Positions 7,077-12,627 of a DNA stretch of 12,627 nucleotides are shown here, in pieces. The stretch lies in NCBI GenBank assembly GCA_947632255.1, contig CANROL010000017.1, forward strand, positions 1 through 12,627. The letters run 5' to 3'. How positions within the stretch are numbered: position 1 is the first letter of the stretch; every line of letters begins with the position of its first letter. A model generated the notes under the pieces. That model did no database searches, had not been told where the DNA came from, and saw only the letters and a list, made by a program, of their open reading frames with translations. Origin of the DNA: an uncultured Bacilli bacterium (GTDB lineage: Bacteria > Bacillota_I > Bacilli_A > RF39 > UBA660). The translations under genes and the position numbers were made by a program.

Positions 7077-8466
7077 ATTTCGTAAGTTCTAATTTTTCTT
7101 CTTCATTAATATTATATATGCCATCTCTTGATACTAAAATGTCACCACTAAGTAAATTGATTTCCGTTTCAAAATTAACATAGCCAATATCTTGTAAAGT
7201 AGGATTTTCAAAGAAAGTACTAGGATCTTGTTCATCACCATAGTGATCACCATATTTAACTAATTGAGGTCCAAAATATATAGATGAATCACGAAATGAT
7301 GGGAAGTTATGAATACTTACTTCTAATACTAGATAATCTAGAGCACCATAGAAAGTAGTATATTGACGAATATTTGGATATTCCATATATTTTCCAGTTA
7401 GATATACATCATATTGACCAGATGCTGTCATTTGCCCATATAGACTGTATCCTCTGTCATTGCCATATAAAGCATTGATATAACCACTCCATTTAGTTCC
7501 ATGAGCACGATTATCTACAGAATTCATAACAACATAGCCTTCAGAATAATTACTTATCCCTTCTTCCCCCGCTACAATTTGCATAACAACTTTAAATCTA
7601 TCATAAGTTTCATTACGTCTTTGTAAAACATAATTTATTTTGTTATCAGTAAGAATTGTAAAGAAAGCTTTTATTTCATCAAAATCTGGGCGAGATAATA
7701 TTTCTTCGGCAATATTGGTATGATAAAAGCTAAGTCCAGGATGATAAGTAATGGCTTCAATTAAATCACGATAATTAACGTTATATGTATTAATTATATA
7801 ATTATGTTGTTCTTCAATAGTCATATCTAAAAATCCTACTTCTATCATTTTAGCCATATAAGCATCATCAATAATTGAAGAAACTAAGCCTAATTCATTA
7901 GAATCTTCATTATTAGATATGTAAGGTTCATCTTGATTATTAGTTAAAGTTAAATTAGGTTCAAAATCAGGTTGTACTTCCTCAGTAGCATTAGGTGTTT
8001 CAAGATTAGTTTCTGTTTCATTTGATGTTGGCTCTTCAGGTGTTTCAGTTTCTATAGGTGTTGTAGCTAATTCTTCTTTAAACTGATTATGATGTTTGAA
8101 ATCTTCTAAATATAGTTCATTATCTTCATTGCTTTCTTTAAAAAATTCCATTCTATCTTCTTCTTGAAGAATAATATAATTTGCATTATTTTCAGGTGTT
8201 GTAGGTTCTTCAGGTGTTTTTAAAGTAAAATTTTTATAAACTATTTTTTTATCAAATAAACTCATACTATTAAAATCTAAATTATCTTTTAAATATGATT
8301 TATCTAAATCTAAGTTTTTAGATTCATATTTTATAGATATTAGTAGAGCTAATATAATAGTTCCATAGGTAATTTTTTCACTATAACAAGAATTTTTTAA
8401 ATATTCTTTTAAGCTAATTAAAATTTTAGGATTATTAATTTTTGCTATAATATTAGATATTTTCAT
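7075..8466 (-). CDS. Membrane-anchored protein with a divergent SleB-like cell-wall hydrolase domain
   Basis: The 463-residue protein has a short basic N terminus, a brief hydrophobic anchor (about 33-45, Lys on both sides) and a long acidic Pro/Glu/Thr linker (about 80-190) with TPEEPT twice (84-89, 142-147). A helical region follows (about 195-285), then a predicted catalytic domain (about 290-402). The last resembles the Hydrolase_2 (SleB/CwlJ) family: MQIVAGEEG (295-303) matches the VAGEAGGE-type motif, with Glu301 as predicted catalytic acid; YSEGYVVMNSVDNR (307-320) matches the helix ending in a conserved Asn-Arg pair; GQMTASGQY (344-352) matches the usual GQF segment; FGPQ (398-401) is near the end. 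Such enzymes cleave peptidoglycan glycan strands. The protein ends with about 60 residues I cannot place. The start is ATG with a consensus GGAGGT site. The hydrolase call rests on motifs read by eye. It could have lost activity. Confidence 0.6.
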   Translation of the reverse strand: MKISNIIAKINNPKILISLKEYLKNSCYSEKITYGTIILALLISIKYESKNLDLDKSYLKDNLDFNSMSLFDKKIVYKNFTLKTPEEPTTPENNANYIILQEEDRMEFFKESNEDNELYLEDFKHHNQFKEELATTPIETETPEEPTSNETETNLETPNATEEVQPDFEPNLTLTNNQDEPYISNNEDSNELGLVSSIIDDAYMAKMIEVGFLDMTIEEQHNYIINTYNVNYRDLIEAITYHPGLSFYHTNIAEEILSRPDFDEIKAFFTILTDNKINYVLQRRNETYDRFKVVMQIVAGEEGISNYSEGYVVMNSVDNRAHGTKWSGYINALYGNDRGYSLYGQMTASGQYDVYLTGKYMEYPNIRQYTTFYGALDYLVLEVSIHNFPSFRDSSIYFGPQLVKYGDHYGDEQDPSTFFENPTLQDIGYVNFETEINLLSGDILVSRDGIYNINEEEKLELTK

Positions 8467-8490
8467 AGTTTTACCTCCAAACGAATGTAT

Positions 8491-8519
8491 ATTCTAACAT
8501 ATAATTTAGAGTTTGTCAA
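8491..8519 (-). promoter_or_regulatory. Strong promoter of the SleB-like hydrolase gene
   Basis: On the minus strand a perfect TTGACA (8514-8519), a 17-bp spacer and TAGAAT (8491-8496) form a near-consensus vegetative promoter, the best in the window. The untranslated leader is short and contains GGAGGT (8473-8478) 6 bases before the ATG. This suggests high constitutive expression. Confidence 0.85.
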
Positions 8520-8567
8520 AATTTCATTTATGTTAATTTAAATATTAATTGCAACACTTCAGTATTG

Positions 8568-8598
8568 AAAAAAGGCATATAAAATCTTATGTCTTTTT
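8568..8598 (-). terminator. Terminator of the GGDEF-YihY operon
   Basis: On the minus strand AAAAAGACATA pairs with TATGCCTTTTT around an 8-base loop, with one A-C mismatch, and continues into a T run. On the plus strand that position is a G-U pair, so the hairpin could work in both directions. It lies 32 bases beyond the YihY stop. A further 7-bp inverted repeat flanks it (8562-8568 with 8610-8616). Confidence 0.65.
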
Positions 8599-8630
8599 GT
8601 CGAAAAAAATCAATACATGCATTCTTTATT

Positions 8631-9455
8631 TTATTGACTTTCATTAGTTTTTTCTTCATGACGATAATTTAAGGCTAAACCAATTGTAAAAATATATGAT
8701 AGTAAAAAGAACCAAATCATTAAAACGACAATACTTGCTAAATTACCATAAAAAACATCATATCTCGCAAATTTTGTGGTGTATAAAGAAAAGATAGATG
8801 TTGAGATAATAAAACCTATTGTGGTAAAAATAGCACCTTTGTTAACTTCATTACTTGGTATTTTTTTATCAGGTGCCATGGTAAAGATAATTTTAATTAA
8901 AACAAACATAATAAACCAAGCAATAGGTCCTCGTAAAATACTAAAAACTAAAGTTATATTAGTAATTACTTTTTTACTTATATCCATAAATTCTAGCATT
9001 TCTAAAATTTTGTTACCAAAAATACCAAATATTAACATAAAAACAAATAATAATATAATAATAAGGATCATGGCTAAAGCTTTAAGTCTTCTTTTTAAAA
9101 AGCTATTGTTTTCAATACCATAAATCATGTTAGAACTAACTATAATTGCACTAGCCCCATTGCTAGCAATAATATAACCTATTATAAGAGTTAAGTAAAA
9201 ATTGAAATCGGCAGTAACTTGCATATTAACTCCTAATAACATGTTGGCAAAATCTTGACTAAAAGCTTGAGTTATAAAGTTTCTAATAAAATCTAGAGAA
9301 ACATGAAAAGCAGAGGCAACATAAGTTAAGATAGTTAAGGTAGGTACTATTGATAAAACAAAAGAAAAAGCAAGATGACCGGGAAGAATTTTCATTTCTG
9401 GTTTATTTAATATTTCTAAAAAATTCTTAACCCCCTTTTTAATCTTATTATTCAT
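8631..9455 (-). CDS. YihY/BrkB family inner-membrane protein
   Basis: This polytopic membrane protein has 274 residues and about six hydrophobic segments (about 28-50, 86-108, 127-147, 165-192, 205-226, 237-262). The family hallmarks are LPGHLAFSFVLSIVPTLTIL (24-43), which corresponds to the usual first-helix motif LAxxLxFxxLLSLxPLL, and YGNLASIVVLMIWFFLLSY (236-254) leading into GLALNY (259-264), matching the typical GAELN end. The family was once annotated as ribonuclease BN, which is now considered wrong; its molecular function is not established. The ATG lies inside the last codons of the GGDEF gene (8-base overlap), with AGAAGGGGA as ribosome site, so translation is probably coupled. It is last in its operon and is followed by a terminator. 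Confidence 0.92.
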   Translation of the reverse strand: MNNKIKKGVKNFLEILNKPEMKILPGHLAFSFVLSIVPTLTILTYVASAFHVSLDFIRNFITQAFSQDFANMLLGVNMQVTADFNFYLTLIIGYIIASNGASAIIVSSNMIYGIENNSFLKRRLKALAMILIIILLFVFMLIFGIFGNKILEMLEFMDISKKVITNITLVFSILRGPIAWFIMFVLIKIIFTMAPDKKIPSNEVNKGAIFTTIGFIISTSIFSLYTTKFARYDVFYGNLASIVVLMIWFFLLSYIFTIGLALNYRHEEKTNESQ

Positions 9456-11478
9456 TTGGTTCCCCTTCTGTTTTTTTCTTACTTTTTTTCATTTCATCGG
9501 TTGCTTCCACTAGGGCATCTTCAATAGTTTTAATGTTATCTGTAATCATGGAATAACCAAATTCAGCTCCATATTCATAAGGTAATTTTTTAAATTCTTT
9601 ATTTAATTTATGAATGTAATTGGTTACTTGTTTTTGACTATATCCCACTAAATATATTAAAAATTCATTACCATCTGTACGCATTATATCAGAATTATCA
9701 AGTTGAGTTTTTATTAAAATATTAGCCGCGGCTTGAATTTGTTTATCCCCTTCTTCATAACCTAAAGTATCATTAATAAATTGAATATTATTTAAATCAA
9801 TGACAATCATCGTTTGAGGATAAACTGTATTATTATTCCAATTATTAATATATTCATTTAAGTAATTACGATTTTTTAAAGATGTTAATTGGTCAATAAA
9901 CTTAATCTTATTTTCTTTTTTGATTTTTTTAGCTATTTTTACTCTTTTACTACTTTTGTAGAAAATAATAATTATTAAGAAGACAACAGTAATTGTAATT
10001 AAGATATATTTAGCAATGGTACCTAATAAAGAACCAGTTTTTTGAGTTAAACTATAAGAATACATTCCTTTGGTAATCATTTCTTTAGCATCTAAAGTCA
10101 TAGCATATTTAGTAAATAAACGATAAAGAGCACTGTTGTTTTTAGATTTAAAGTTGTAAGTTGCGGGAATAGTGCCATGATATCTTTCAGAATAATTATT
10201 TAATTCTTTAGAAGAATATAAATCATAAGAATTTTTATCTATTACTATAATAGCATCTTTTTTATTTAATTTTTTTAAATCATGAACGTTTTTATATGTT
10301 TTAATTTTAAGATTAGGAATGTTTGTTAAATAAGGTTTTAAAATGCTAGATTCTTCTATATATATTGTTTGATTAGCTAAACTATTTAGGGAATTTACAA
10401 TTAAGTTTTTATCTAATGGTGCAATAATGCTATATTCAAGTAATATATTGGAATCAATAGAATAATAATTATTATCTATATTATAATAATCAAAATAAAG
10501 GTCAATTTTATTATTTTTTAAAGCTTTATTAAAGGTATTAATGTTGCGATATTTGGTGTAATTAACATCAATATTACAAAATTTAGCAAAATTATCTAAG
10601 TAAATAGAAGTAATACCACCATAGTTGCCACTCATTAAAACTTCATAGGGACTATTATTTACTAAACCATATTCATAACTAATACTTTGAAGAGCATCTA
10701 TTTCGGTATCGGTAATATTTAAGGCTGTGGTAAATAAATTAAATTCGGCTTTTTTAAAGTATAAATCTAAATTATCTTGATACCAATTGTTGTAATATTT
10801 TATTAAAATTTTAGCTAAATTAGAATTATCTGAAGAAATAGTATAATATAATTTAACATCCCCTAGATGATTTACAATATAATAATCATTGGTAATTATT
10901 TCATCTAAATATAAAGTAAGAGGAACTAACATGTAATTTATTTCTTCATTGGTTGCAAAGGCAGATAGTAAATCAGTTTTATTATTGTAACCAATTAAAT
11001 TTAATTCATTAACCATTTGTAAATAGCTACTTATATAAGATAAATTATCACTTATAATACCAATTTTTTTATTTTGATAGTCTTGGTAATTGGTAATAGT
11101 TTCTTTTTCTTTACTTACTAAAACATAATGATCAGTATAAAATATATAATCATCATTATTTAAAGTATTTTTAACACTTAAAGATAAACCAGTTGTGGGT
11201 TCACCTAAATTATAAGTTACAGGATTAATTTCTAAACGATAAACATTTTTAAAATCATTTAGAAAATCATAGAAAACACCAGTTCCATTTTTACCAAAGA
11301 TATTGACATCATTGATGACTTTGATATTTTGAACTGTATTAATATTATTATTTATCCATCTTTTTTCACTAGCACTTAGTTTGTTTTCATCTGTTAAAAT
11401 ATTATATGAAGTAATACCAATTATAACAAGAATGATAATAACTATGATGGCTAGGATAATCTTTTTTTTATTTTTCAT
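9448..11478 (-). CDS. Sensor protein with two binding-protein-like domains and a variant GGDEF domain
   Basis: This 676-residue protein has membrane segments at about 7-28 and 488-507, placing residues 29-487 outside. That region looks like two consecutive type-3 periplasmic-binding-protein folds (about 50-245 and 265-480). The second opens with a glycine- and tyrosine-rich stretch and contains IDLYFDYYNID (325-335), a pattern common in such domains. The cytoplasmic part (about 525-665) is a GGDEF domain: DQLTSLKNR (529-537), the metal-site strand VIDLNN (559-564), FINDTLGYEEGD (567-578) and RTDGNEF (600-606). The active loop is therefore DGNEF, not GGDEF: the first Gly is Asp, the acidic third position is Asn, and the usual His of GHxxGD is Tyr. 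No RxxD inhibitory site precedes it. Diguanylate cyclase activity is doubtful; it may bind nucleotide or act through partners. It starts 6 bases after the upstream gene and overlaps yihY. Confidence 0.85.
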   Translation of the reverse strand: MKNKKKIILAIIVIIILVIIGITSYNILTDENKLSASEKRWINNNINTVQNIKVINDVNIFGKNGTGVFYDFLNDFKNVYRLEINPVTYNLGEPTTGLSLSVKNTLNNDDYIFYTDHYVLVSKEKETITNYQDYQNKKIGIISDNLSYISSYLQMVNELNLIGYNNKTDLLSAFATNEEINYMLVPLTLYLDEIITNDYYIVNHLGDVKLYYTISSDNSNLAKILIKYYNNWYQDNLDLYFKKAEFNLFTTALNITDTEIDALQSISYEYGLVNNSPYEVLMSGNYGGITSIYLDNFAKFCNIDVNYTKYRNINTFNKALKNNKIDLYFDYYNIDNNYYSIDSNILLEYSIIAPLDKNLIVNSLNSLANQTIYIEESSILKPYLTNIPNLKIKTYKNVHDLKKLNKKDAIIVIDKNSYDLYSSKELNNYSERYHGTIPATYNFKSKNNSALYRLFTKYAMTLDAKEMITKGMYSYSLTQKTGSLLGTIAKYILITITVVFLIIIIFYKSSKRVKIAKKIKKENKIKFIDQLTSLKNRNYLNEYINNWNNNTVYPQTMIVIDLNNIQFINDTLGYEEGDKQIQAAANILIKTQLDNSDIMRTDGNEFLIYLVGYSQKQVTNYIHKLNKEFKKLPYEYGAEFGYSMITDNIKTIEDALVEATDEMKKSKKKTEGEPNE

Positions 11479-11484
11479 TTTGAC

Positions 11485-11979
11485 CTACTCTTCTTCCACT
11501 TCAAAGACAGTATTATTATTCCAGACAATTCCACCTGAACCATTGACATTATGAGAACCAGTTATCGTAAAACCATCACTGTCATCGGTGGCATTAGCTT
11601 GTAAATTATATTCTAAATCATAAAAACCTAAGGTATCTTCGCTAAAATATTCTAAAGTAGAAAGAGCTTTACTTTGAGCTTCGACTAAAGTCACTTTATC
11701 AACGAATAAAATTTTAATAATAATTCTTTTTCCACTTATTTCAATCTTGGCTTCGTTAATTTTTTCATCTTCAACAATTTTGGCGGTAATTTCTTCTATA
11801 TCTTTATTAGTAAAAGGATGATTTTCAATACCTTCTAAACGATCACCATATTTATCAGTTGATTCACCAACAAAATAAGTTACAACTACAACAGAAATGG
11901 CAATAACACATATAATTAAAATTAATAATAAAACTAGTAAAACACTATTTTCTTGCCAAAATTTCTTAATTTTTTTCAT
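11485..11979 (-). CDS. Small single-pass membrane protein of unknown function
   Basis: I do not recognise this 164-residue protein. A basic N terminus (MKKIKKFW) leads into one strong hydrophobic segment (about 13-36). It lacks a clear cleavage site, so the remainder is probably anchored outside. Residues about 57-125 alternate helix and strand (a helix around ITAKIVEDEKI, then AKIEISGKRIIIKILFVD and a second helix around LVEAQSKALSTLEYF), suggesting a compact alpha/beta domain, perhaps BON-like; this is a guess. The tail is rich in Asp, Gly and Asn and ends EVEEE. It is the first gene of the operon with the GGDEF sensor and YihY, behind its own promoter. ATG has an AAAGAGGCG ribosome site. 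Its position suggests a partner of the sensor, which is inference only. Confidence 0.85.
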   Translation of the reverse strand: MKKIKKFWQENSVLLVLLLILIICVIAISVVVVTYFVGESTDKYGDRLEGIENHPFTNKDIEEITAKIVEDEKINEAKIEISGKRIIIKILFVDKVTLVEAQSKALSTLEYFSEDTLGFYDLEYNLQANATDDSDGFTITGSHNVNGSGGIVWNNNTVFEVEEE

Positions 11980-11998
11980 TATTTTCGCCTCTTTACAT

Positions 11999-12027
11999 AT
12001 TATATCAAAAAATAGTTAATGTCGCAA
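11999..12027 (-). promoter_or_regulatory. Promoter of the small-membrane-protein/GGDEF/YihY operon
   Basis: On the minus strand TTGCGA (12022-12027), a 17-bp spacer and a perfect TATAAT (11999-12004) lie 20 bases before the first ATG. Between it and the ligA stop there is only an A/T inverted repeat (TTTATAAT at 12028-12035 with ATTATAAA at 12055-12062). No good ligA terminator is visible, so some read-through into this operon is possible. Confidence 0.75.
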
Positions 12028-12072
12028 TTTATAATTACTTTACAATATTTTACTATTATAAATGTCAATTAT

Positions 12073-12627
12073 TTACAAATTGTTGATAATTTCTTGAAAT
12101 TTATTTTCATCCCAGATGGTAATTCCTAAACTAGTTGCTTTAGTATATTTACTACCTGGGGAATCACCAACAATTACAACATCGGTATTTTTACTAACAG
12201 AATCGATGGCTTTACCACCATAATCTTCAATTAAAGCCTTGATTTCATCACGACTCATAAAACTAATAGTACCGGTTATAACAAATTTTTTGTTGGTAAA
12301 ATTAGGGTTTTCTTTGGTGGCACTTCCTATATAATTCATATTTAAGCCTAATTCTTTTAAAGTATTTATTAAATTTAGATTGTTAATATCTTGAAAATAA
12401 CTAACAATATTTAAAGCTAATATTTCCCCAATATCTCGAATGGTTATTAAATCTTCATATGATGCTTGAGCTAAATTATCAATGTTTTTATAAGTACTGG
12501 CAAGTAATTTAGCATTTTTAGCACCAATTCCTTTAATGCCTAAACCAAAGATTAAACGTTCAACACTGTTATGTTTACTATCTTCAATGGCTCCAAGTAA
12601 ATTATTAACTAACTTAGTACCATATCC
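12073..12627 (-). CDS. ligA: NAD-dependent DNA ligase, C-terminal part (5' end outside window)
   Basis: The reading frame stays open from 12627 down to the TAA at 12073-12075, giving the last 184 residues of LigA, which seals nicks in replication and repair using NAD. The ATG at 12337-12339 is an internal methionine, not the gene start: the sequence upstream is typical LigA helix-hairpin-helix domain, with GYGTKLVNNLLGAIEDSK at the edge, then ERLIFGLGIKGIGAKNAKLL and LITIRDIGEILALNI. The BRCT domain follows, with KKFVITGT, a DYGGK turn, NTDVVIVGD and a GITIWDENKF tryptophan strand. The adenylation domain, OB fold and most of the zinc finger lie beyond the window. No strong terminator follows the stop. 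The residues seen are intact and typical, so a normal full-length ligA is expected. Confidence 0.96.
   Translation of the reverse strand, partial: GYGTKLVNNLLGAIEDSKHNSVERLIFGLGIKGIGAKNAKLLASTYKNIDNLAQASYEDLITIRDIGEILALNIVSYFQDINNLNLINTLKELGLNMNYIGSATKENPNFTNKKFVITGTISFMSRDEIKALIEDYGGKAIDSVSKNTDVVIVGDSPGSKYTKATSLGITIWDENKFQEIINNL

Noticed and set aside
7890..8230. Low-complexity region as a tandem DNA repeat or CRISPR-like array
   Set aside because: The repeats are short codon-level echoes of the TPEEPT linker without regular unit length or spacers.
8776..9123. 115-codon open frame on the plus strand
   Set aside because: It is antisense to the YihY gene; its hydrophobic look is the mirror of the membrane-helix codons.
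12028..12062. Inverted repeat TTTATAAT/ATTATAAA as ligA terminator
   Set aside because: The stem has no G-C pairs, the loop is 19 bases and no T tract follows, so it is unlikely to terminate transcription.

Overview
The window is strongly A+T-rich, and every gene I can support lies on the minus strand. Coding follows the standard bacterial code: tryptophans read as TGG, and all eleven visible stop codons are TAA or TAG. Compact operons, Shine-Dalgarno sites, short A/T-rich promoters and a likely peptidoglycan-hydrolase gene suggest a low-GC Bacillota, perhaps one of the uncultured Bacilli lineages near the Mollicutes. That placement is inferred from base composition and gene content only. No tRNA, rRNA, CRISPR array, insertion sequence or prophage was seen, and no gene-free stretch exceeds 300 bases.

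Layout, in the direction of transcription (high to low coordinates). (1) 12627-12073: 3' end of ligA (NAD-dependent DNA ligase), cut by the window edge. (2) 11979-8631: a three-gene operon with its own promoter, encoding a small membrane protein, a sensor protein with two predicted binding-protein-like domains and a GGDEF domain whose signature is altered, and a YihY/BrkB-type membrane protein. A hairpin terminator follows. (3) 8466-7075: a single gene with a near-consensus promoter and its own terminator, for a membrane-anchored protein with a divergent SleB-like cell-wall hydrolase domain. (4) 6982-5705: a single gene with promoter and terminator, for an N-in membrane protein with an Ig-like extracellular region rich in cysteine pairs. 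(5) 5623-3592: an OmpR-type response regulator and its histidine kinase, with overlapping reading frames, behind a promoter carrying 11-bp-phased direct repeats. (6) 3591-3432: an intergenic region that repeats the same phased motif three times, followed by a possible short transcript and a terminator. (7) 3391-27: a tight operon of a CBS/DRTGG-regulated manganese pyrophosphatase, a short-chain dehydrogenase and a DusB-like tRNA-dihydrouridine synthase.

Housekeeping functions (ligA, pyrophosphatase, dus) flank a central block of about 8 kb devoted to the envelope and signalling: the GGDEF sensor, YihY, hydrolase, Ig-like protein and two-component system. The most interesting signals are the phased repeats shared by the regulator promoter and the region just after the kinase gene, which predict autoregulation and a second nearby target, and the altered GGDEF signature (DGNEF) in the sensor protein.
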